This document shows, in pieces, positions 41,471 to 50,273 of a DNA stretch of 64,000 bases. The stretch's first letter is position 1, and every line of letters begins with the position of its first letter. The translations under genes were made by a program, and so were the position numbers. Source of the DNA: Closterium sp. NIES-65 (lineage: Eukaryota > Streptophyta > Zygnematophyceae > Desmidiales > Closteriaceae); NCBI GenBank assembly GCA_948144175.1, contig CANXME010002184.1:136001-200000 (forward strand), read 5' to 3'. A model generated the notes under the pieces. It saw only the letters and a list, made by a program, of their open reading frames with translations. It did no database searches and was not told the DNA's origin.

Positions 41471-41977
41471 TGGAATGGAATGGAATGGGATGGAATGGGA
41501 TGGAATGGGATGGAGTGGGATGGAATGGGATGGAGTGGGATGGAATGGGATGGAATGGGATGGAATAAGATGGAATGGAATGGAATGGAATGGGATGGAA
41601 TGGGATGGAGTGGGATGGAATGGGATGGAGTGGGATGGAATGGGATGGAATGGGATGGAATAAGATGGAATGGAATGGGATGGAATGGGATGGAATGGGA
41701 TGGAATGGAATGGAATGGAATAAAATGGGATGGAATTGGATGGAATGGAATGGGATGGAATGGGATGGAATGGGATGGAATGGAATGGAATGGAATGGGA
41801 TGGAATGGGATGGAATGGAATGGAATGGGATGGAATGGGATGGAATGGGATGGAATGGAATGGAATGGAATGGAATGGGATGGAATGGAATGGAATGGAA
41901 TGGGATGGAATGGGATGGAATGGGATGGAATGGAATGGAATGGGATGGAATGGGATGGAATGGACCGGAGTGGATTG
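41471..41977. repeat. TGGAA/TGGGA pentamer satellite
   Basis: About 100 units of TGGAA and GGGA alternating (TGGAATGGGATGGAATGGGA), about 0.5 kb. Long open frames on both strands here are periodicity artefacts. Confidence 0.95.
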
Positions 41978-42079
41978 AATAGGAACAAAGAGATTTGCTG
42001 GTCGCTCATCGATGAAGGACAGCAGAAGCCCTGTTCTCAAGAAAAACAAAAAGGCAACACGGTTCAAAACCAGCAAGCG

Positions 42080-42201
42080 GGACAGCTTGTCACACAATGC
42101 ACACCATGCTCGACTCAAAAATCAACTCATCACACGCGGAACAGTTTGTCACACAATGCACACCAAGCTCCAATCTAACCGGTACCACTCACTTCGCAGG
42201 A
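42080..42201 (-). repeat. left remnant of the 117-bp array
   Basis: Contains one and a half worn units of the array at 50274-52985 (GTTTGTCACACAATGCACAC, CTCCAATCTAACCGGTACCA CTCACTTCGCAGGA), showing that the methyltransferase retrotransposon inserted inside that array. AGGA at 42198-42201 matches AGGA at 50274-50277. Confidence 0.8.
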
Positions 42202-42289
42202 TGTCGGAGAAACAGCTCTGCTCGTCATCTGCCTGCATTCTAACTCTCTTCTTCTTCTCTGTTCCTTCAGCTGCCTCAGCCACTCTCAA
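42202..42289 (-). repeat. 88-bp piece of retrotransposon internal sequence outside the LTR
   Basis: TGTCGGAGAAACAGCTCTGC onward repeats 42671-42757, the last internal bases of the element, which normally lie inside the 3' LTR. It sits on the outer side of that LTR, next to the AGGA flank. Confidence 0.85.
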
Positions 42290-42669
42290 TGAATGAGACG
42301 TAACTCTCACCTCAAGGGTCCTCCCTGAGTGGTGTGCCACCTGTATGCAAAGCTGAGGTAACAACAGTCCACTATATGAAAGGATACCAAACGGAAAGCA
42401 TCAGAGCTGTGTGAGAGAGTGACTTTACCTGACTTGGGCTCGAGCCGTGCATTTCTCAATGTGCGGCTCGAGCCTGGGTTGGTTCAATCACATTGGTCGC
42501 GTGGATTTCCCCCTTGGTGCTTTCCTAACAACCTCGCGTCAACTTCCCTGGTTCCCCACCTACCTACCCTCGAATATGCACACACAACATTGCTACACCC
42601 AAACCACACCAGAACTACACCTCGATCTAACTGGCACCGTATATGCACAACCGTGCATATTCGGTGACA
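42290..42669 (-). repeat. 3' LTR of gypsy 3, 380 bp
   Basis: TGTCACCGAATATGC...CGTCTCATTCA on the minus strand. 42384-42398 (plus ATACCAAACGGAAAG) is identical to the primer-binding-site sequence read on the other strand. Confidence 0.92.
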
Positions 42670-42745
42670 GCTGTCGGAGAAACAGCTCTGCTCGTCATCT
42701 GCCTGCATTCTAACTCTCTTCTTCTTCTCTGTTCCTTCAGCTGCC

Positions 42746-45700
42746 TCAGCCACTCTCTGCCCCCTCCTGTGCCCGTGCTTGAGCAGCTCGAGCGCGGGTC
42801 ACAGGACCAGTACGCTGAGGCCCGGTCCCTCTGATCACGGCTGTGTTCGTCTGATGCTCCCTCAACAGCGCCCCTTTATCGTTTTCCAAGACCAGCACCC
42901 CCGAAGGGCGCACCTCCTTGACTTTCCAGCGCACTGTCCCCAATCCCACGTCTAGAGTGTCCTGCTTTGCTCTCTTCAAATAAACTTCCTGCCCTTCCCA
43001 GACGCCCCTCGCCGTTCTCCCCTCACTTTTCCGTTGCCGCTGTTCGTATCTCCTGGCATCCCGCAGCTGTGCGGTGTGCAGATTTTCCAGCGCGGCTGGC
43101 ATCATGTGTCGCATGTAGCGCGCTCTCACCTCTGACAGGGCTACCCAGTTCTTAATCGTGCCCGCTGTCACTGTGTCTGTCAACACCCGCGGTGCCCCCA
43201 CTGGCAGGATGGGCTCTCGTCCAAAGAGTAGGCTATACGGAGAATGATCCTTCAGCGCTGCCTGCTTCCCAAACCTGTATCCTGCCGCTATCCAGTCCAA
43301 CTCATCATCCCAATCCCTCTTCCTCTGCTCCCCGTAGGCCCGCAGCCCTCGCTTGAAGGTCTGCACCGCGCGCTCGGTCAGCCCGTCGCTCTGCGGGTGG
43401 TAGCGGGAGGTCTTTCGGTGCGTGATGCCAGACTCCTCCAGCAACTTCTTGAACTCTCCTTGGAACTCTGTTCCCTGGTCTGTGAGCACCTCACCGCACG
43501 CTCCAAACCGACACACCACCTGTGCCTTGAAGGCTGCTGCAATGTGCCTCGCGCTCTTGCTAGGGATGGCTCGCACCTCCAGCCACTTGCTCACATGTTC
43601 CACCATGAACACTATGTACTGATTCCCGCTCCTGCTTAGCGGCAGCTCTCCCGCGAGGTCTAGGGACCATCGGAACCCCAGCCCGCAGATCGGCAGTGAG
43701 TGCAGCTCTGATTTGGCCTGCGTCAGGTTTGCTTTGCTCCTCTGACATGCCTCACACCCCTCCACCCACTCCTTCACTTGCCTGCGCATCCCTTCCCACC
43801 ACCAGCCCGTCTTCAGCAGGTGCACGGTCCTCTCGTGCCCGAAGTGTCCCAGCTTAGTGTGCACTTCCTTGATCACTGCTTCACGGTCCTTGGGCGCAGG
43901 CACCAGCTTCCAGCCATCCTCCGTCTTGATCTGCAGCTGCTGCTGATACCACCTGTAGTGGTGCCCTCGTGCCCTCACCCTTTCTGACACCGTCTCATCC
44001 TCTTCGGGTTCTCCCTTCACCCATTCCATTGCCTTTGCATCCTGCCAGATGTCAGCTGGCCCCTTGCTCCCTTTTGCCCCGACCTGCTCCACCTCTCTTC
44101 CCAGCAAGATCAAGGTGTGTGCTGGCTCCGGCTCTGTTTCCTCCGTCCCCTGTGCTACCTGTTCTGCTTCCAGCGGCGGCGGGTTGCGGGAGAGACCATC
44201 AACGTGCTGCAGCGTCTTCCCCGGCCTGTGCTTGATCTTGAAATCATATTCCTGCAACTTCACTGCCCACCTCGCGTTCCTCCCTGTCAGCCCTGGTGTA
44301 GTCATCAGCCATGTGAGGGGCTGATGATCAGTGACTAGGGTGAATTCTCTGCCCTGCAGGTATATCCGGAAATGCCCGACCGCCCACACTGCCGCCAGCC
44401 CCTCCCCGATGTATGAGCTGTACTGTGCCTCCGCTGGGTTGCAGCTCCTGCTGGCGTAGGCCACCACCTTCTCCACTCCCTCCACCTCCTGGCATAGTAT
44501 TGCCCCCATCCCTTGGCTACTCCAGTCGGTGTACAAGATGAAGGGCTGATCTGCTGCTGGCAGCCGCAGCACGGTTGCTGTCTTCACGGCTGTCATGAGG
44601 TCTTGCAGCGCCTCTCTCTGCTTTTCTCCCCACTCCCATGCCTTGTCTTCGCGCAGCATCCCGTTCAGCACCGTCGCTCGCTTACTGAAGTTCGGCACGA
44701 AGCGCCTGTAGTAGCTGAGGAAGCCCAAGACCGCACGCAGTCCTAATTTGTCTCGCGGTTCCCTTAGCCTGTCCAGCACTTGCACCTTTGCTTGCTGGAT
44801 CCCAATCTGCCCCCCTGTGACCTCATACCCCAGGTACTGTACTGTCCGCTCCCCCCACTTGCACTTGTTGGGATGGCACGTGAGCCCTGCTCCTTCTATG
44901 GCCGTCAGTGTTTTCTCCACATCCTCCAGGTGCTGCTGCTCGGTCAAACTGAAGATCACGACATCATCGATGTAGCACGCCGCGTGTTCTATTCCCCGCA
45001 GCACCGCGTCCATAACTCTCTGGAACACTGCCGAGGCGTTCCTCAGGCCGAAGGGCATGTACAGCCACTCGTACAGCCCATCCGGTCCGTGGAAGGCCGT
45101 TTTCTTCACGTCCTCCTCTCTTATCTTGATTTGATTGAACCCCTGTCGCAGGTCCAGCGTTGTGAAGAACACCCCGTCCGCCAACTTTTCAAAGAGCTCT
45201 TCTGCCATCGGCATGGGGTATCTATCTGGCACTGTGATCTTGTTAAGATCCCTGTAATCTCCGCACATCCTCCTACTCAGCACCTCGCCTGTCAAGTCCT
45301 TCCGGGCTGCCACCACGGTTGGGGTGGCGTACTCGGACTCTGACCTCCTAATCAGCCCGGCTTCCAGTAACTCCTTTATCTTCTCCCTACAGATCAATTC
45401 ATCCCCTGGTGGCATCTTCCTCCTGCGGTGGAACACCGGTTCGTCACTATTCAGCTTCAGCGCCATCTCTTTGATCTTACACTTCCCCAACTCCAGCAGG
45501 GTGAAGGCAAAGCCCTTCCTATGCTTGGCCAGTAGTGCCCGCATAGCTGCCCTCCCTTCCTCGCTCATGCTCTCACCTATCTTCCACTCTGGCTCCTGTT
45601 TCTGCAAGCAGGCCCACACCCCTTGCCTCACCGTCGCCACCGTGTTTTCTCCCTCCTTCAGTCCCCAGTGCAGCACTGTCTCTCTCCACATCCGCTGCAC

Positions 45701-48700
45701 CAACCACCTCATCATGTACCCATCCATTGCATTCCCCATCGCCCGCCTCCGTTCCTGTTCAGTCACGCCAGGGGCTGCTGTAGCGTTCTCCTTGTACCCC
45801 ATGGCCAGCTCCCTCTCCAAGGCCGTGGGCTCCTCCCATCGTCCCTTCCCGTGGTCGAACACTAGTCCTGGGCCTGGCTGCTTCCCGTCCATCTGATACC
45901 CTGCTGCCCCCTCATATGACACTAGCGTAGGTAGTGCTTGCCTCTCCTGCCCCACCTGATTGCATGGATAATGTCGGCTGTAGCTCCTCTTATTCACTGG
46001 TGCTGGTGTTCGCCCAGGCTCCAGTATATCGCTCAGCTTCCGCCCCTCTGCTCTCTGCACCCCCTCTATCTCCTTCTGCAGGTCTTCCCTTGGCACCACA
46101 TTCTGCCAGTACATCCTGAGCCTGTGTGCATAGGCTCCCATCCGCGTTGCGTCACTGCTCACTCCCTTCCCCACCTGTCTGGTCACTCGCTCCCTTACCA
46201 GTCGTATTGGCTCTCGCACATCTCCTTCCATGTCTAGGTGCTCCAGCAGGTAGGCCACTCTGCCTTGTCTAGCCTGCATCCACTCCATGACTCTGAACAG
46301 ATCCTCCATCAGTTGTGTCCGTAGGTCTTGCTCACCCTTGCCTTTCCCTGCCCATGATACCCCTTGGCATTCCCACCCAGCCACCAGCAGGTCCACGTGC
46401 CCCCAGCTTGCCACCTCAGCCTCCGTGATGGCCCTTACATCATTCACTCCTCTGCTCATTGCTGCCTTGATCACCTCTCCCTTCAGCAGTTCCGGGAACT
46501 CTCTATGCAACTGCCATGCATGATGCTCCGCCATTTTCCTTGCTTCTGCTGCCTTCTCTACGTAAATCCACTGCTTCACTGCAATCCCGTTCTGCACCAC
46601 TGCTGCCAGTCCCGCCCCTATACCTCCGAACAGTTCCACCAGCCGGATAGGTTGCTGCCAATCAGTCTGTTGGCTAGGCTCGTCCATGAAGCGCATCCTG
46701 GGCTCTCTACCCTGTCCCCTGTCTGTCATGCTCTCCTGTGCCCCCTGTTTCGCTGTCATCCCCCTCAGATCTGCCCTGTAGGCTCTTTTTGGCTCTGTCC
46801 TGACAAACTGCACAGGCAGTTGTCCCAGTGGCTCACCCTTCCTCCACCACCTGGTTCTGAATTCCACCGTCTCCTTCCAGAAGCAGATGGTCATACCTAG
46901 TGCAAAAAGCATCTCCGTGCCCACCAGGACGTCAAAATCTTCGGATTCTGAGATCCCACACCTGATCCTAACCGGCGTTTCGTGTTTCTCCCCCTTTAGC
47001 ACCGTCAGTTCTATTGGAGTCCTTGTACACGGCATCCACTTTGACTCTCCTCCCTCTGCTGTCATCACTAGCATCCCCTTCACTACATGCCTGTCCGGTG
47101 CCCACAGTCCCAGCTTCTCGGCCATCCCCTTCCCTAGTATTACGCTTTGTGCGCCAGTGTCTAAAATAGCCATCTTAGCCTTCTCCCCTTCCACACACAA
47201 CGCGCCACCTTGGATCAGCAGCACGGAAGTCTGGCACGCCAGCCGCTCCTGAGGATGCCGTGCCGCTCTACATCTCTCTTCCCTCTCTCCCGGTTTCTGT
47301 CCTTTCTCTCGTTCCTTCCTCACCTGCTCCTTCCGTGCATCCTTTCCTCCGCTGCGCAGCCCCATCTCCTCCCTTCCTCTCCATGCTAAGTATGCTGGCT
47401 GCTCCTCGTGTTCCACCTCATCCTCTGCTCTTCCTGCCCAGCTCATGAACGCGGCTTCCTCATCCTGCTCTACATCTTCCTCCTTTTCTTTCTTAGCGTA
47501 CATCCCCGCTTCTGCTTCGCGTCGGGGTCCCATTGCCTGCAGCTGAGCCTGTAGCTTGCTAATCTGCCTTTCCAGGTCTTCTGGTGTCCTTTTAGCCGCT
47601 CCCTCTCGTTGGTAACACTCTTTCGCTGCATGCCCTCCCTTCCCACAGGTTTCACACTTCGGCGCTGTTGGGCACTCCCGTCGCCGATGCCCTGGCTTGC
47701 CACAAGAGTCACAGTTCTTGTAGTCTCTGCGTAAGTGTCCTGGCTGCCCGCACCTGTGGCACGTTCGAGTGTCAGGCCTGGTCTCCCCTCTTCCTGCAGC
47801 TTTGTCCCTCTCTTCCGGTATCATGGCTGCAGCCCACGTTGGTCCCCTGCCTCGTTCTGCTGCTCGAGGCCTGTATGCCTCGTACTTCCTCTGTGCCAGC
47901 TCCATCTTTTCTGCCATCTCAAACACCTCCTCTAGTGTCGTGTCCGCCCCCATCTCGTACACTTTCATCCGCAGCCCGCTCCCTAAAGTGCCCTCCAGCC
48001 CGTCCAGGAACTTGCTCACGAGCAGGCCCATGTCCACGCAAGTCACATCCTCCGCCAGGTTGACCAGCCGATTGTAGTAGGTGAGTAGTGACTCGCCCCG
48101 CCCCTTCCTGAAATCTTGGAACTCTCTAATCTTCTCTGCAGTATGGCCTGGGAACTGCCGCTTCAGGCGCCTCAGGAATTCTTCCGTTGGATCCTCCCCA
48201 TACCTTCCTGCCCTCTTCAGTAGCTCATCCATCTTCATCCTATACAATGTCTCTGCCTCCCCTTCCAGTGTGTTGGGCAGGCTCAGAAAGAAGTCCACTG
48301 CATCCATGCCGCTCCTCTCGCATCTGTACCGCACATTGCCCACTTGCATGAGATAATTCTTCAGCGTGGGCCCCAAGCGCTGGTCCCCAGAGAAGCGTGC
48401 TGGCACTTCCACTCTTGTGACCATAGCCGTGCTTCCCCTTCCTTCTCCCCAGGCCTCACTCAACCCGCCTGCTATTCTGCGAGATGTTCCCCTCTCTCTC
48501 GCCCGCAGTATCCCCTCCCTTGCCTCTCTGGCCCGCTCCAGGCTGTGCATCAGCCCGCTGCCTCCCCCTCTGCTGCTGCGTTGATCCTGTCCTCCTTCTC
48601 CGACATGTCTTTCGTCACACTGCCTGTATCGCCCAGGCGAGCGAGACCCACCGCCCTGCCTTCCATCCCTGCTTCGCTGCCGCGGCGGCGAGCGATATCT

Positions 48701-49864
48701 GTCTCCTCGGCTCTCCTCGTGTCGCTGACGCCAATCCGTCGAGCGCGCCTCGCCTCCCCACCTCCCTCCATGATACCGTTGCGTGTCATGCGAGCGATAC
48801 CCATCTCCGCGTCCCCCATCATGATAGTGATGCGGATCTGGTGAGCGCGAGTCCCCTTCGCTCCTCCTGCCGTGATACCTCCGCGGATCTGGCGAGTGCG
48901 CACTACCTCCGCGTTCTCCGTCACGGCGCTGCCGCGGAACTGGCGAGCGGTAACCGCCTCCGCGCCTCTCGTCATGCGGCGGCCGCGGATCAGGCGAGCG
49001 ATAGCCGCCTTCGCGCCTCTCGTCACGCTGCAGCCGCGGATCTGGCGAGCGCGCGCCGCCAGCGTGCCTCCCATCGCGATGCCGTCGCTGGCCTGGAGAG
49101 CGCGCGCCGTCGCCGCGCCCCACGTCACGGTGCTGCTGCAGATCGGACACGCACACCTCGCCTCCGCATTTCTCGTCACGGTGCTGACGCGGATTCGGCG
49201 AGCGCGAGCCACTGCTACGCCTCCTGCCGTCCTTCTCTTCGCCACGCGACTGGTTCCGACCACCATTCTTCCCATCCGCTTTCGCTGCGCTTGGCTCTGC
49301 CGCCACGCCCGCCTGCGTCGGATCGGCCTCCTTGACTCCAGTGGGCATATCGCGCTGCCCGCCTGCGCCTTCCTCCTGGGCTTCGTCATCGCCCTTCGCC
49401 TCGCCTTCGGGATCCGTCTCCTGCGCCTTATTCGCCATGTCGGCCTCGTCCTCTCCGTCAACATCGAGGTCTCCCTGGCGACCAGAGAATAATTCCTCGA
49501 GGCCACGCCCGCGACTCCGCTCTTCACGACGGCGGTAACCTTCGTCCGGCGAGCGATACGCTCCCGTGTCCTGGCGATATCCACGATCGCCACCAGCTCC
49601 GTGGCGCGCGTCCGTCCGCCACGGGTCACTTCCCATCCTGACGGACTCGGATCCGCCTCTTCCTTCTCGCTCTGCACCTTCTCCTCGGTGATCTGGTGCG
49701 AGAGGGACCAGATCTGCGCGGAAGGCTGGCCTCCGCGGCGAGCGCTCAAGCCTCCGCGGTGACCTCTCCAACGAACGCCCGCGCTCCCGTGAGCGTTCGC
49801 GCCGCGAGCGATCATCCTCACGACGCCCATAGTTCCTGCCATATCGCAGCTCGTACACATCCAT
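42746..49864 (-). CDS. gag-pol polyprotein with embedded C5 cytosine DNA methyltransferase
   Basis: About 2372 codons from the ATG at 49864. Residues 1-560: Arg/Asp/Ser-rich, with about 15 RSPDPR..RDERRGGGYRSP repeats (48.64-49.24 kb). About 560-770: gag core and three zinc knuckles (CHRCGQPGHLRRD lacking the last Cys, CDSCGKPGHRRREC, CETCGKGGHAAKEC). About 900: protease AILDTGAQSVIL. About 1070-1390 (46.66-45.70 kb): methyltransferase, with SAM motif I IRLVELFGGIGAGL, NDVRAI, catalytic-loop motif IV AGWECQGVSWAGKG (Cys kept, Glu instead of Pro before it), LLEHLDM in the ENV position, AHRLRMYWQNV in the motif VIII position and C-terminal GNAMDGYMMRWL. About 1480-1750: RT with TTLDLRQGFNQIKI and YIDDVVIFS. 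Then RNase H LYTDWSSQGMGA, integrase zinc finger (HFGHERTVH...CEACQRSK) and core DLAG, LTDQGTEF, DGLTERAVQ. All catalytic residues of RT and integrase are present; no chromodomain. Confidence 0.93.
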   Translation of the reverse strand: MDVYELRYGRNYGRREDDRSRRERSRERGRSLERSPRRLERSPRRPAFRADLVPLAPDHRGEGAEREGRGGSESVRMGSDPWRTDARHGAGGDRGYRQDTGAYRSPDEGYRRREERSRGRGLEELFSGRQGDLDVDGEDEADMANKAQETDPEGEAKGDDEAQEEGAGGQRDMPTGVKEADPTQAGVAAEPSAAKADGKNGGRNQSRGEEKDGRRRSSGSRSPNPRQHRDEKCGGEVCVSDLQQHRDVGRGDGARSPGQRRHRDGRHAGGARSPDPRLQRDERREGGYRSPDPRPPHDERRGGGYRSPVPRQRRDGERGGSAHSPDPRRYHGRRSEGDSRSPDPHHYHDGGRGDGYRSHDTQRYHGGRWGGEARSTDWRQRHEESRGDRYRSPPRQRSRDGRQGGGSRSPGRYRQCDERHVGEGGQDQRSSRGGGSGLMHSLERAREAREGILRARERGTSRRIAGGLSEAWGEGRGSTAMVTRVEVPARFSGDQRLGPTLKNYLMQVGNVRYRCERSGMDAVDFFLSLPNTLEGEAETLYRMKMDELLKRAGRYGEDPTEEFLRRLKRQFPGHTAEKIREFQDFRKGRGESLLTYYNRLVNLAEDVTCVDMGLLVSKFLDGLEGTLGSGLRMKVYEMGADTTLEEVFEMAEKMELAQRKYEAYRPRAAERGRGPTWAAAMIPEERDKAAGRGETRPDTRTCHRCGQPGHLRRDYKNCDSCGKPGHRRRECPTAPKCETCGKGGHAAKECYQREGAAKRTPEDLERQISKLQAQLQAMGPRREAEAGMYAKKEKEEDVEQDEEAAFMSWAGRAEDEVEHEEQPAYLAWRGREEMGLRSGGKDARKEQVRKEREKGQKPGEREERCRAARHPQERLACQTSVLLIQGGALCVEGEKAKMAILDTGAQSVILGKGMAEKLGLWAPDRHVVKGMLVMTAEGGESKWMPCTRTPIELTVLKGEKHETPVRIRCGISESEDFDVLVGTEMLFALGMTICFWKETVEFRTRWWRKGEPLGQLPVQFVRTEPKRAYRADLRGMTAKQGAQESMTDRGQGREPRMRFMDEPSQQTDWQQPIRLVELFGGIGAGLAAVVQNGIAVKQWIYVEKAAEARKMAEHHAWQLHREFPELLKGEVIKAAMSRGVNDVRAITEAEVASWGHVDLLVAGWECQGVSWAGKGKGEQDLRTQLMEDLFRVMEWMQARQGRVAYLLEHLDMEGDVREPIRLVRERVTRQVGKGVSSDATRMGAYAHRLRMYWQNVVPREDLQKEIEGVQRAEGRKLSDILEPGRTPAPVNKRSYSRHYPCNQVGQERQALPTLVSYEGAAGYQMDGKQPGPGLVFDHGKGRWEEPTALERELAMGYKENATAAPGVTEQERRRAMGNAMDGYMMRWLVQRMWRETVLHWGLKEGENTVATVRQGVWACLQKQEPEWKIGESMSEEGRAAMRALLAKHRKGFAFTLLELGKCKIKEMALKLNSDEPVFHRRRKMPPGDELICREKIKELLEAGLIRRSESEYATPTVVAARKDLTGEVLSRRMCGDYRDLNKITVPDRYPMPMAEELFEKLADGVFFTTLDLRQGFNQIKIREEDVKKTAFHGPDGLYEWLYMPFGLRNASAVFQRVMDAVLRGIEHAACYIDDVVIFSLTEQQHLEDVEKTLTAIEGAGLTCHPNKCKWGERTVQYLGYEVTGGQIGIQQAKVQVLDRLREPRDKLGLRAVLGFLSYYRRFVPNFSKRATVLNGMLREDKAWEWGEKQREALQDLMTAVKTATVLRLPAADQPFILYTDWSSQGMGAILCQEVEGVEKVVAYASRSCNPAEAQYSSYIGEGLAAVWAVGHFRIYLQGREFTLVTDHQPLTWLMTTPGLTGRNARWAVKLQEYDFKIKHRPGKTLQHVDGLSRNPPPLEAEQVAQGTEETEPEPAHTLILLGREVEQVGAKGSKGPADIWQDAKAMEWVKGEPEEDETVSERVRARGHHYRWYQQQLQIKTEDGWKLVPAPKDREAVIKEVHTKLGHFGHERTVHLLKTGWWWEGMRRQVKEWVEGCEACQRSKANLTQAKSELHSLPICGLGFRWSLDLAGELPLSRSGNQYIVFMVEHVSKWLEVRAIPSKSARHIAAAFKAQVVCRFGACGEVLTDQGTEFQGEFKKLLEESGITHRKTSRYHPQSDGLTERAVQTFKRGLRAYGEQRKRDWDDELDWIAAGYRFGKQAALKDHSPYSLLFGREPILPVGAPRVLTDTVTAGTIKNWVALSEVRARYMRHMMPAALENLHTAQLRDARRYEQRQRKSEGRTARGVWEGQEVYLKRAKQDTLDVGLGTVRWKVKEVRPSGVLVLENDKGALLREHQTNTAVIRGTGPQRTGPVTRARAAQARAQEGAESG
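45700..46665 (-). other. C5 cytosine methyltransferase domain within the polyprotein
   Basis: The domain transfers a methyl group from S-adenosylmethionine to cytosine C5. Motif order I-IV-VI-VIII-IX/X is canonical, and the short spacing from motif VIII to the GNA/C-terminal helix, with the ..VSS....AHRLRMYWQN block, recalls DNMT3/DRM-type enzymes (HRARYFWGN) more than bacterial ones; this is a by-eye comparison. The changes ECQ for PCQ and EHL for ENV are unusual; the nucleophilic cysteine and motif VI glutamate remain, so activity is plausible but not certain. Confidence 0.85.
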
Positions 49865-49879
49865 GCTTGCACGCACACC

Positions 49880-49893
49880 CTTTCCGTTTGGTA
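49880..49893 (-). promoter_or_regulatory. primer-binding region, complementary to the element's own LTR
   Basis: Next to the 5' LTR the minus strand reads (A)TACCAAACGGAAAG. The LTR transcript strand contains CTTTCCGTTTGGTAT (3' LTR 42384-42398; the 5' LTR copy 49988-50002 has two mismatches). The 15-base complementarity suggests self-priming as in Tf1/sushi elements rather than a tRNA primer; no initiator-Met-like site is visible. Confidence 0.6.
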
Positions 49894-50273
49894 TGAATGA
49901 GACGTAACTCTCACCTCAAGGGTCCTCCCGGAGTGGTGTGCCACCTGTATGCAAAGCTGAGGTAACAACAGTCCACTATATGAAAGGATACCAAACACAA
50001 AGCATCAGAGCTGTGTGAGAGAGTGACTTTACCTGACTTGGGCTCGAGCCGTGCATTTCTCAATGTGCGGCTCGAGCCTGGGTTGGTTCAATCACATTGG
50101 TCGCGTGGATTTCCCCCTTGGTGCTTTCCTAACAACCTCGCGTCAACTTCCCTGGTTCCCCACCTACCTACCCTCGAATATGCACACACAACATTGCTAC
50201 ACCCAAACCACACCAGAACTACACCTCGATCTAACTGGCACCGTATATGCACAACCGTGCATATTCAGTGACA
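49894..50273 (-). repeat. 5' LTR of gypsy 3, 380 bp
   Basis: Partner of 42290-42669 with four visible differences (T/G, GG/AC, G/A). Confidence 0.92.

Larger units (their letters stand above)
42290..50273 (-). mobile_element. Ty3/gypsy retrotransposon 3 encoding a cytosine-5 DNA methyltransferase
   Basis: 8.0 kb with 380-bp LTRs (42290-42669 and 49894-50273) that differ at about four positions, so the insertion is recent. One uninterrupted ORF fills the interior, with only 29 bp before its ATG and about 76 bp after its stop. It lies in the 117-bp tandem array of the beta-helix gene, on the same strand as that gene. Flanks share AGGA. The gag-protease-methyltransferase-RT-RNase H-integrase order is gypsy-like with one extra enzyme. 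Confidence 0.93.

Noticed and set aside
41357..42178. MEWDGMGWNG and HSIPFHPIPF repeat frames
   Set aside because: Translations of the TGGAA/TGGGA satellite in both directions.
43000..49896. Many plus-strand frames opposite the methyltransferase polyprotein
   Set aside because: Antisense shadows of a GC-rich ORF; none has a recognisable domain.
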